From Sambucus nigra (lineage: Eukaryota; Streptophyta; Magnoliopsida; Dipsacales; Adoxaceae): 64,000 nt of DNA. The stretch covers positions 787,886,384 to 787,950,383 of the forward strand of contig OX422207.1 of NCBI GenBank assembly GCA_949130495.1, written 5' to 3'. The notes under the pieces are model-generated. The model saw nothing but the letters and a program-made list of their open reading frames with translations. It was not told the DNA's origin and did no database searches. Position numbers and translations under genes: made by a program. This document shows positions 44,028 to 54,294 of the stretch, one piece after another; within the stretch, counting starts at the first letter, position 1; every line of letters starts with the position of its first letter.

Positions 44028-44510
44028 TTACTGATAGTACTTCTTCAAGTGCTCTGCATTCCATAGGTTCTTTAATTCTTCCTCTTCCAAAGTCTTTATT
44101 CTATATGTGCCTGGTCGAATAACTGCAGTAACACGATAAGGTCCATGCCAATTGGCTTCCAGCTTATTGTTCTTCTGAATAACATTCTTCAAAATATAAT
44201 CTCCCTCCTTTAAGTTGCTCGGTATGACCCTCTTGTTGTAGAAACGTGGAGTCCTTTGTTGATAGGCGACATTCCATAAGGATGCATCTTCACGGACTTC
44301 TTCCAATATGTCTGAATCCAATCTTATCATCAAATCGCTAACTGGGGTATTAAATTTAAGAACTCTATGCATAGGTAAACCTAGCTCAACAGGGATGATG
44401 ACTTCAGTACCAAATACCAATAGATAGGGAGTTTCTCGAGTAGCTATTCTAGAAGTTGTTCAGTAAGACCACATGATCGAATGCAGTTCATTAATCTATT
44501 TTCCTTTTGC
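44028..44510 (-). pseudogene. Ty3/gypsy integrase C-terminal part
   Basis: Contains VFGTEVIIPVELGLPMHRV, the conserved segment after the integrase core in plant gypsy elements, then YNKRV, GDYILK and WHGPYRVTAVI, ending LKKYYQ before the stop. This is the pol C-terminus. An in-frame TGA/TAG-type break lies near 44460. Its upstream half continues at 50117 beyond the nested element. Confidence 0.9.
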
Positions 44511-44515
44511 ATCTT

Positions 44516-45927
44516 TGATTCGTATCGAATATTGCACATATATACCCTCGAAACTTATGCATTTTAGCTCCCTCGGGTACTTTAATGCCTATAATTATGC
44601 GCGTTAATCATACAACCTCCGTTTTATATGGTAAAATATTATTTGAGGTATAATTGAGTTTTTATAGGTGTTAAAGTGCTTAATATGAAGTTTGGGCACG
44701 TTCCGATTTAGTTTCGTCGCGATTCGTACGTTCATGGGCATTTTGGTAATTGCATACTGCATAATTTGGGGGGTTTCAAAAAAGAATCATGCAGAGAATT
44801 GCATTAGCTTCGTGTCGGTTCCGACCACTCCTCATTTCGATTCCGTATGAGGGAGTTATGGCCATTTCCGTGCAACGTGTCAAAATTGGTTCGGAGAGGA
44901 AAAGTGGGTTGTCTCCAGCCCAAGGCCAATTCCAAAAGTGCAGTCGACCGGTCCCAAAATAGATGTCGATCGATCCCATCAGATATGGACGAAAATTGGC
45001 TTATTTTGGATTTTTTGGCTTGGTTTTGTTGGGGGTTTGTTTTGGGGTATAAATAGAATGTTGTAGGCTTTTCTTTGGAGATATATTTTCATTTTAATTA
45101 GGGTTAGAAGACTTTGGGGATTTTATTTCTGGAGATACCCTCTCCTCTATTTCTCTTTGGGTAATACCCATTAATGTAAGCTTTACTATTCATCTTCTTC
45201 CTTAAGCTTTGTTTTCCTTTATTTTTCATTCTTTGTTATTTATTTCAAGCCTAGATATTTGTTGTAGTTAATTTAATTCTTGTTTTGATTATTAATTAGT
45301 TATTTAATTAGATTAATCATGTGGAGTGAGTAGTTACATAGAGTTTGGGTCGTGTGTCCGCCATTGATGGGCGTTGAGCTCCGAAAATTAGGCTTTGTGT
45401 AAAATTGCATTTAATTGAAACCTAGGGCATTAAAGTCGAATTATTATGCGTTTAACTTTCTTTGTCATGCAACTTTAGTGTTTATAGCAGTAATTCGAAT
45501 TTAAGATGCGTGTGACCATTTTCTGTTAAATGTCTAATCTCGCAACTTTGGGTTAAATTTCTTATTGTGTGATGTTTATACTTAACTCAAAATGCTCGAT
45601 TAAATGTTTTCGAACCAAAATTCTAATTATTAGTTGTTTAGCCCATGGTGGGGACACGATCCCGTCTCTCGTGTTATTAATTCTAATTTAGACTTAACTT
45701 CTTATTTTTTTCCTTTTCTTTATTTCCAACCTATCACCTTTTACACTTTTAGTTTAGGAGTATTAAATCCTATAAATTCTAGCAACTCGTCTCTGTAGAT
45801 TTTTGGTACCCGACTTACCACTATACTTGTATCGCAAGTGCAGTCGTAATTTAGGTTTTTGTATTAAGGCGGTGAACAGAAAACAACGATTAGCGTTTTG
45901 ACACACGCTACTTTTTACCCTTAATCA
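44516..45927 (+). repeat. 5' LTR of nested Athila-like element (1412 bp)
   Basis: Starts TGATTCGTATCG and ends CCCTTAATCA. Contains TATAAATAG at 45048 and a palindromic motif pair GTCGACCGGTCCC (44943) / GTCGATCGATCCC (44965). Confidence 0.88.
45048..45056 (+). promoter_or_regulatory. TATA box of the nested element LTR
   Basis: TATAAATAG in a G-rich context; the same box is in LTR 2 at 49259. Confidence 0.6.
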
Positions 45928-45930
45928 AAA

Positions 45931-45946
45931 TGGCGCCGTTACCGGG
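45931..45946 (+). other. PBS of nested element, Athila-like
   Basis: TGGCGCCGTTACCGGG begins three bases after the LTR end. It matches the Athila-type TGGCGCCGTTGCCGGG site with one change. Confidence 0.82.
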
Positions 45947-46085
45947 AACTAGTTTGTTTTAGACTTTATTTGATTTAGTATTTCATAGTATTTTCTTTCT
46001 ATTTTTATTATTTGCAAATATTTTGCAGGACTTCCACATTTGAGCACTTAGAAACGTTCGAATCTTTTCCGCGCGCAATTACTTT

Positions 46086-47239
46086 GTGGAATCCGCCATT
46101 CGAGCCATTTTTGGGGTAAGCATATCTTATTCCAATTCTTTCGGTAATCCTTGTTATAATTCTCAAAATTCTAGGCATATGAATTTCGGTGAATACTTAG
46201 CATCCCAAAGTAAAACAAATTCAAATATGACTTTGGGAGAGTATAACGAAAGTAAAAATTTAGGTTATTGGAATTTTAATGATGATGATGATAATGATTT
46301 TGGGCCTTTACCTCCTTATAATAGAAATTTTGAAACGAATTCGAATAGTTTTCAAAATTCCTATAATAATGAGTTTTCGTTTAAGTCCGATGGTAATTTT
46401 CAAAGTTCCCATATTCATGCATCCGCACCTCGACCTATGACATTCGGTGAGGGCTTGCGTATGTATGAGAATGAGAAACTTGAAAATCGTTATCGGGAAG
46501 AAAATCATCTTTGGGAACATGAATTGGATTTATTATTTGAGTCCGCGATGATTTTTCTTTTGAGACTTTCGAAGTCGAGGAATGTTTTGAACCAAATGAG
46601 GTACTTGTGCCTACTTTGGAACAAACCATTCTAGACTTTGCCCATTGCGTAATAGATATTGAAAGTGAGGATGAAAATGACATAATATCTATTTGCAATG
46701 AAATGATTTCTATTTTGTCCCCCAAAGAAGAACATTTCATTGAAAATGATATTATTTCCTTTGAAATTCCAACTTCATTCGATGATGATTCATCTCATGA
46801 CTTTGAATTTCATTCATCCCCATTTTCATTCTCTGTTATCACATCGTCACAAGTACCCGATGATTCGGTTTCAAACTTTAATGTGTTAAACCCTATCGTC
46901 GATGAGGAGTACTTGCTCGAGTCTCCCTCCACGATTGCATCTTTGCCTTTATGTGCGGAACCTCCCATTCCAACTTCAAAATCTTTGGGATGATTTTTGG
47001 ATTTTCTCGATCCCCACTTGTTTTTGTCACCCGTTCAATCCAAACCCCCCATCGTCCCACCAAAAATTTTAATTGGAGATGGTTCATTTCTTCCGTCTTA
47101 CACATGCCTTCCGTTGTTCAAATGGAATTCATATTTTTCGGAGGGCATGCTTGTATGTGAGGGTACACCGATTATCCTCCAAAGTCAAATCATTTTTTTA
47201 GTGGACCCTCAGCTATTTAGACTTCAAGTGTATAGTTAG
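46086..47239 (+). pseudogene. Domainless Asp/Ser/Phe-rich ORF of nested element
   Basis: A reading frame of about 380 codons broken by one frameshift near 46550 and a TGA at 46991-46993. The N-terminal part is Asn/Ser-rich with repeated MNFGEYL, MTLGEYN and MTFGEGL boxes (residues about 30-120) and FNDDDDNDFGPLPPYN. The middle is acidic (SEDENDIISICNEM) and the end has PKILIGDGSF and LVDPQLFRLQVYS. No zinc knuckle or enzyme motif. The three (M)(N/T)(F/L)GE boxes may be an internal protein repeat. Function unknown. Confidence 0.5.
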
Positions 47240-47461
47240 TGTGAAGTCCAAATAGTAGGTTGTATATAGTTAGCTTTCTTTCGTTATTTTTTTTCTTTCC
47301 TTTTTAATTTAGTCTAGTGTAATTAGTTAACTTTTCGTTATTTTTTTTTTCTATGCTTGGTACTAACTTGCTTTGTAGATTCTTTGGACTTGTTCTTATG
47401 TGGATCGCTCCACTTTTGGGTAATATCGCTATTTTCCTCTCTTTGACTTGGTTCTTAATTT

Positions 47462-47500
47462 ACATTGAGGACAATGTCAAGTTTTAAGTTAGGGGGTGTG
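47462..47500 (+). other. Stem-loop ACATTG-AGGA-CAATGT followed by GGGGGTG
   Basis: A 6-bp perfect stem with AGGA tetraloop at 47462-47477 and AGGGGGTGTGG 15 bases later. It is the same module as in the 24.8-34.4 kb element, where stem bases differ but still pair. Confidence 0.65.
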
Positions 47501-47519
47501 GGATATTCTATCCATTTCT

Positions 47520-48956
47520 TATTTTAGTCCATGTTTTTGCTCACATGTTAGTTACTTACTATGCTTTTCTTAGAAAAATTCAAAAATTTCAAAAAGATTT
47601 TATTTCTTTTTTCTCCTTTTTTGGGCATTTTGTCTTTGTTTTCGATGATAAATTTTAATAATTGCCCGATCCAATTGACAACTCAATGATGCATGTTCTC
47701 GATTTTAGAAGTTATTTGACTTTAGTCTCGATTATTGATATTGTGAATAACTTCATGAATTAAACTTTAATCCCATGAGCACATGCACTTTTATTGCCTT
47801 ATTGATTTGGTTTAAGATTTTTATAATTCGGTAATCTTTTGTTGCATTGTATATACTTACACCGAGTAAGCTTTATACCATTCGTCGTTTGTGAGTGTAT
47901 ACACTATTCTTTTCTCATTGAAAACATTGAATTCATTGGTAATCTCACTATTCTTTCATTTGATCGTTCATTAATTGAGTTCATACTTGAAATGTATTAC
48001 TTTAGCATGATTTTCATATATTGTTTTGTCTCGAGAATTGCGTAAACTTTTGTAAATGATCATAGGCCCTCTTTGTTATATCACCCATATTAGCCTTGAC
48101 CTCACCCTTATATGTTTACCCTCGTTAACCCCTTTGAGCCTAAATATAGCCTTTCGTTTCATAACCCCAATCCGATAATCAACTCTAAATTGGAGTGATA
48201 AAACCATACATACACTTTCCATACCTTTGTTTGGAATGTTACTTGGGATTGAATGATGTTGTTATGATGTCGATTGCAATTTAGGCATATGAGAGTTTGA
48301 CAAGTAAAGAAAAGAAAGTAGTGAAAAAAGTGAAGAAAAAGAGAAAGCAAAAAACAAAAGAAAACAAAAGAGAAAATGAGAAAAAGAAGAAAAGAAAAAG
48401 AAAGAGAAGTTTGTAAATGTTGTATGTAGTTCAATAATCTTTGATTACTGTCGCCGATGATATATCTAATGCCTTTTTGGAACTTGTTTTCTAATTTTGA
48501 TATTACCCGCATTTTCCCATTATCCTGAGTTTTCATCCCGAGCACTTTGATTCCGTACATACATTCCCTCTTTTCTTACTCTAGCCTAGCGTACACTATA
48601 ACCCTATACAAGTCCTATGAGATCTTAGGTTGATGTAATTCAAAGGTTTAAATAGTTTTGATAATTTGTGAAAATACATGTTTTCCCCCTTTAATGAGCG
48701 GTATCCTTTCATTGAGATTACATTTTTCATTTTATATATAGCGTTCTTCATCTGTGACATGTGTGCGGCCTAGTTTCCATTTACATTTATTCTTTATGCC
48801 CGCATGTTCCGTGTGTTACCTCCCTGTTTCGAGTGAAATCTCTTGATGAGCGTAATGCCCGTGAGGATTGAATATATGCTTGCTTTAACTTTTAGTATCC
48901 GATTTATTTAAGTTTTTGCCAAATCAAACTTTGCATGTGCAGTGAGTAGTTACATA
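47520..48956 (+). other. 3' untranslated region of nested element with purine tract
   Basis: Non-coding. A purine tract of the AAAGAAAAGAAAG type spans about 48300-48415. CATGTGCAGTGAGTAGTTAC at about 48936-48957 matches a segment inside the LTR (45318-45341) with one mismatch and marks the rearranged start of LTR 2. Confidence 0.6.
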
Positions 48957-50111
48957 GTAATTTCATACTGCATAATTTGTTGGTTTTCAAAACATAATCA
49001 TGTAGATAATTTAATTAGCTTCGCGTCGGTTCCGACCACGCCTCATTTCGATTCCGTATGAGGGAGTTATGGCCATTTTCGTGCAACGCGTCAAAATTGG
49101 TTCGGAGAGGAAAAGTGGGTTGTCTCCAGCCCAAGACCAATTCCAAAAGTGCGGTTGACTGGTCCCAAAATAGAGGTCGACCGGTCCCATCAGATATGGA
49201 CGAAAATTGGCTTATTTTGAGTTTTTTCGCTTGGTTTTGTTGGGGGTTTGTTTTGGGGTATAAATAGAATGTTGTAGGCTTTTCTTTGGAGATATATTTT
49301 CATTTTAATTAGGGTTAGAAGACTTTGGGGATTTTATTTGTGGAGATCCCCTCTCCTCCATTTCTCTTTGGGTAATACCCATTAATGTAAGCTTTACTAT
49401 TTATCTTCTTCCTTAAGCTTTGTTTTCCTTTATTTTTCATGCTTTGTTATTTATTTCAAGCCTAGATATTTGTTGTAGATAATTTAATTCTTGTTTTGTT
49501 TATTAATTAGTTATTTAATTAGATTAATCATGTGTAGTGAGTAGTTACATAGAGTTTGGGTCGTGTGTCCTCCATTGATGGGCGTTGAGCTCCGAAAATT
49601 AGGTTTTGTGTAAAATTGCATTTAATTGAAACCTTGCGTATTAAAGTCGGATTATTATGCGTTTAACTTTCTTTGTCATGCAACGTTAGTGTTTATAGAG
49701 ATAATTCGAATTTAAGATGCGTGTGACCATTTTCTGTTAAATGTCTAATCTCGCAACTTTGGGTTAAATTCCTTATTGTGTGATGTTTATACTTAATTGA
49801 AAATGCTCAATTAAATGTTTTCGAACCGAAATTCTAATTATTAGTTGTTTAGCCCATGGTGGGGACACGATCCCGACTCTCGTTTTATTTTTTTCCCTTT
49901 TCTTTATTTCCAACCTATCACCTTTTACACTTTTAGTTTAGGATTATTAAATCCTATAAATTCTAGCAACTCGTCTCTGTGGATTTTCGATACCCGACTT
50001 ACCGCTATACTTGTATCGCAAGTGCAGTCGTAATTTAGGTTTTTGTATTAAGGCGGTGACCAGAAAATAACGATTAGCATTTTGACACGCGCTACTTTTC
50101 ACCCTTAATCA
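48957..50111 (+). repeat. 3' LTR of nested element, lacking first 230 bp
   Basis: Homology to LTR 1 starts at GTAATT.CATACTGC (LTR 1 position 44746) and runs to the TTAATCA end. A short internal deletion near 49880 also distinguishes it. The motif pair is at 49153 and 49175. Confidence 0.85.
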
Positions 50112-50116
50112 ATCTT

Positions 50117-51048
50117 CTGACCTTTTCTTCAGCCCGTTCAACAAAGTTCTATTAGTTTCCTCTTTTTGGCCATTTATTTGAGGATGGCCATGAGCAGAGT
50201 GGATTTTTTGGACATTGGATTGGGTGCAGTAAGCAGTGAATTCTTCATTGTCAAACTGTATACCACGATTAGTTATAAAGGCATAAGGTAAGCCATACCT
50301 ACATATAATACTTTTCTAGATGAATTGATAAACCTTTTCATAAGACATATCAATAAATGGTTCAGCTTCCACCCATTTTTTAAAATAATCAACAGCTACA
50401 TCTAGGTACTTGAACCTTCCTCACGTGGTTTGCAGGGGCCCGACCAAGTCAATTCCCCACATGGAAAAAGGTCAGGGTGAAGTGATTGGTGTTGAGAGGG
50501 CTTGTGGAGACTTGCGTATACTGGAAAACCTCTGACACTTGTCACATTTCTTAGCAAAATCTGTACAATCAGCTCGCATGGTTGGCCAGTAGTACCCTTT
50601 CGTATGAATTCTTTGTAGTAACGTTCTTCCTGCTACGTGGGACCCATAGGATCCTTTATGGACTTCTTCAATTAAATCCTTTACCTCAGCTGGATGTACA
50701 CACTGTTGTAGACTAGCTGTTAATCCTCTTCTGTATAACACACCACCATCTAGCATGTATATTGTAACTTTATATTTCAGCCTCTTAGCTTCAAATAGAT
50801 CAGCAGGAAGAGTACCATCTTCAATATACGCTCTTATGAGTTCCATCCAAGATGACCCCATATCAACTGCAATAAAGTTGACCATCAGATCTTCATCAAT
50901 ACTCGTATTAGCAAGTAAGTAAATAGGAATAGTTCTTCGTATTTTCATTCTGATTGTTCAAGCTAACCGAGTAAGTGCATCTGCTCGGGAATTCTCCAAA
51001 ATGATGGAAATGATCCTATCCTGGGAAAACTTCCTGTAAAGCACAAAA
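50117..51048 (-). pseudogene. Gypsy RNase H end and integrase N-terminal/core part
   Basis: From right to left on the minus strand: FSQDRIISIILENSRADALTRLA (end of RNase H), then a linker. The HHCC integrase zinc region follows, VHKGSYGSHVAGRTL and ADCTDFAKKCDKCQRF. The core retains VDYFKKWVEAEP (first Asp) and NGQKEETNRT (Glu). The second catalytic Asp is Asn: TNRGIQFD where TDNGTQFD is usual. Stops and frameshifts are present. The core is cut by the nested element at 50111/44516. Confidence 0.85.
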
Positions 51049-52174
51049 TGATGGAACCGAACCGAGGAGGAAATAAACGAACCGAATCGGTTCAGACAAA
51101 AATCTTTATCAAAGGCAAACCGAACCGAATCACCTTAACAGAATCGGTTCGGGTATTTAAAATTTGGATTTATCCACTTGTAAAATAAGAGCCTTGTATG
51201 GTTGAAACTCTTAGAAATTCGTAGAGTATAAATTTAAAACACCTCCCAGACATTAAGGGGGGCTTCCAATTTGTTTAGAGAAGCTTTGTAATTAGTATAG
51301 AGAAAAAAACAACAAGAAACCCTAGTTTTTATATAGGTTTGATTCAAGTTCTGCAATCCAAGTAAATTTGTTTCAATTCTTACTTTCATTATTGTAGTAG
51401 TTAATTCATTTGTTAGCAATTTCATTCTTCCTAAGTTCAAGTTCGTAGTTAAAATGTTTGCTTTCATTCAAAACATGTTTGCTTCTTGTTTTAATATGCC
51501 TGGCTGAGTTTTCAAGGATCGGGATGCATGAACCCCACCCGATGAAATTCATGATAGCGAAAATAGAAGTTTGAATTAACATCTTAGGTGAATTGTGTCG
51601 TATAACTGGTACGACCGTTGTAGACTTTTGATCTTGTTTGCCCTAGGTAATCGAGATGCTTAAGAAAGCGACACGAGTATTGATTGATACGATACTGCTT
51701 TAATTTATTCTTTGCTTACATATGGTGTGGGATACGATCCCTCATATATGTAACACTTAGGAGAACTAAAGACCGGGTTAAAGTTTTATTTTTACACTAG
51801 TATCCTACGAAGTGAATTACTAGGGTATAGGGGAGTGTAACCCGACCTATTTTTCTCATTTCATATTTCAGTAGAAAAACTTTTCGTTATTAGTTCTTCA
51901 GTTAATTAGAGTAATTGAATTTCATTTATTCGTAGTTTTGATAATTAATCATTTTTAAAATTGCATCTAGTCGTAGTTGTTTCACAGCCCAAATCATCTT
52001 TTGCTTATTTTTAGAGTCAAAGTGAGGTTACCCTCTTCTTTCCAACGTCGTTGCGACTTAGTTCATCATGTTTCCCTGAGGATCGATACCCGAATTATCG
52101 GATTATTACTTGAGCGACAGGCTTGCACTTGAGCCTAAATAGCATGCACACTAGACGCATTTGTGGTCGTGTCA
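51049..52174 (+). mobile_element. Gypsy-type LTR (solo or fragment) inside the Tat RNase H
   Basis: Candidate ends TGATGG and GTGTCA. A TATAAA lies near 51227. The right third, with GAGGATCGATACCCGAATTA and GACAGGCTTGCACTTGAG, resembles Athila-type LTR ends. GAACCGAATCGGTTC motifs lie at 51055-51150. No clear target duplication. The RNase H centre is absent on both sides, so a deletion accompanied or followed insertion. Confidence 0.6.
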
Positions 52175-53461
52175 GTGGGCTTGAAAATGTGGCTTCATTC
52201 ATCTACTAGCTTCAATTAAAGCCAGCACTAATTTCTCCAGTCTAGGATATCTTACTTTTGCTCCTCGGAAAGCTTTGTAAGTGTAATAAACTGGCTTTTG
52301 AACCCCATTTTTCTCCCTGATCAAAGCAGAGCTAACTGCGAACTCAGATACTGTCAGATATAGATACAACTTTTCTCCCAATATTGGTTGAGAAAGTAAT
52401 GGTGGTGCTCTCAGGTACTTCTTCAACTCCAGGAATGCCTTTTCACATTCATCGTTCCATTCAAAGGTTTTTTTGAGCACTTTGAAGAATGGTGGGCATT
52501 TGTCTGTTTCTCTTGACACAAACTTGTTGAGTGATGCTACACGTCTAGTTAATCTTTAAATATTTTTTTTGCAGGTCTGGGACTGCATTTAGATCAGAGC
52601 TTTAATCTTATCTGGATTGGTTTCAATTCCACTTTGATTCACTATATACTCGAGGAACATTCCCTCCTGCACTCTGAAGATGCATTTGGCGGGGTTTAAC
52701 TTCATTTGGTGCTTTCCAATTGATCAAATGTCTGACTGAGGTTGGCAATATGATCATCAACTTTTTTGCTTTTAGTGAGCGTCTCATCAACATACACCTC
52801 CATATTCTTGCCTATCTTCTCTCAAATACTTTGTTCACCAATCTCTAATAAGTAGCACCAGCATTTTTCAAACCAAACGACAAAACATTATAGCAATAAG
52901 TTCCCCAGGGAGTGATAAATGAAGTACTTTTTTGTCTTCTGGCTTCATTTTGATCTGGTTATAACCAGAATATGTATCCATGAAACTCAGCAATTCATGC
53001 CCTGAAGTAGCATTTACCAGTTGATCAATTAGTGGCAAAGGAAAGTAATCCTTCGAGCATGCTTTATTCAAGTCAGTAAAATCCACACACATCCTCCACT
53101 TGTTGTTCTTCTTCTTGACCTTAACTACATTAGACAGCTAATTAAGGTACTTTACATCTTCAATGAAGGAATCTTTTTTAAGCTTCTCTACTTCTTCCTA
53201 TATAGCTTGGTTTTTCTCCGGGCTGAAAACTCTTCTTCGCTGTTTCACCGGTTTAACTTCCCTATTGACATTAAGTTCATGACACAAAAAGTTTGGATCT
53301 ATGCCTAGCATATCTTCATGACTCCAAGCAAACACTTGTTTTCTTTGCCTCAAGAAAGCTGTCAACTCCTGTTTAAGAACTAGTTCCAACAATGCTCCTA
53401 TTTGAGTTGTTCGTTCTGGCTTATCATTATCCAGAACAATGATTTCTGTTACCTCCATCAC
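52175..53461 (-). pseudogene. Gypsy reverse transcriptase and RNase H start
   Basis: Right to left: an RT N-terminal region with HELNVNREVKPVKQRRR, then MCVDFTDLNKACSKDYFPLP and LLSFMDTYSGYNQIKM (first catalytic Asp). The second catalytic motif reads YVDE instead of YVDD near 52783. The RT thumb follows (VASLNKFVSRETDKCPPFFK), then RNase H with YLTVSEFAVSSALIRE. The sequence ends at a KPHFQAH-like point where the inserted LTR begins. Several frameshifts. RT would copy RNA to DNA, but the YVDE change alone should abolish activity. Confidence 0.88.
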
Positions 53462-53560
53462 TTGACCTTTTACAAGCTCAGATTCATCTCATGGATCTAA
53501 GGTTTTAACCTCAGACTCACTGTTCGGCTTAGTTTTATCCACTTGATAAGTGGTTATTTT

Positions 53561-54294
53561 TTATTTGGCCTCTAACATATCTTCTTCCTCGGTAGAAGAA
53601 TAATAGCATTCCCGAGCTACTTTTTGGTCTCCTTTCACTACTCCCACTCTAAAGTTGGTCAGGAATTTCAGGCATTGATGAACAGTTGAGGGTACAGGCT
53701 CGAACGTTTTCAGACCAACTCTCTCCATGATCATATTATAAGCATAATGAACATTTTTGTCCATTATAAAGAATCTTACCTTCTCTGTCCTGCTCACCAG
53801 CTATGTCCCGATCAACACATCCAGCTTAATAGTTCCCAGTGCAAACACCTTTTCACATGAGAATCAAATGAGTGGCCTATGATAGGGATCCAGTTGAATG
53901 AGTTTTAAACCCAAACCTCAAAACAAGGATAGAACATGATGTTTATCGAACTGCCATTGTCCACCAATGTTCTTGCTACTAGTACTTCTTTCATCCTGAC
54001 TCTGATCACTGAAGGATCATCACGAGGATACAAAATCCCTAATAAATCATTTTTGGAAAAGCTAATTACGAGCTTATCCTTATTGACTATTTTTAGTCGT
54101 TCCTCCTCAGCGAGGCTGATACGCTGGATATAGGAACAAGCTAGAGCCTCATTGAGGTAAGCCTTCCTTTCATCTGTGAGATCTCCTCCTCCGATATCTC
54201 CACCTGTAATCATATGATAATAAAAAAATCCAAAACTGAGTGTGAATACCTCACGTTCCGATTGTCTAGGTTTCTTGGGGGAGATCGGGATCAT
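53561..54294 (-). pseudogene. Gypsy protease region
   Basis: Contains LVARTLVDNGSSINIMF, the plant Tat-type protease active-site region (LVDxGSSxNIL), preceded by ISFSKNDLLGILYPRDDPSV. The following piece RFFIMDKNVHYAYNMIMERVGL matches the post-active-site segment (FxVVDxxxxYNxILGRPxL) with ER for GR. Frame breaks separate the pieces. Confidence 0.8.

Larger units (their letters stand above)
44516..50111 (+). mobile_element. Athila-like non-autonomous LTR element nested in gypsy integrase (TSD ATCTT)
   Basis: ATCTT at 44511-44515 and 50112-50116 flanks a TGATTCG...TTAATCA element of 5.6 kb. LTR 1 is 44516-45927, followed by a PBS at 45931. The interior has one damaged ORF (46086-47239) and no enzyme domains, then a CATTGAGGACAATG...GGGGGTG signature, a purine tract and LTR 2. 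LTR 2 lacks the first 230 bp of LTR 1. It disrupts the integrase core of the Tat element. Confidence 0.88.
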
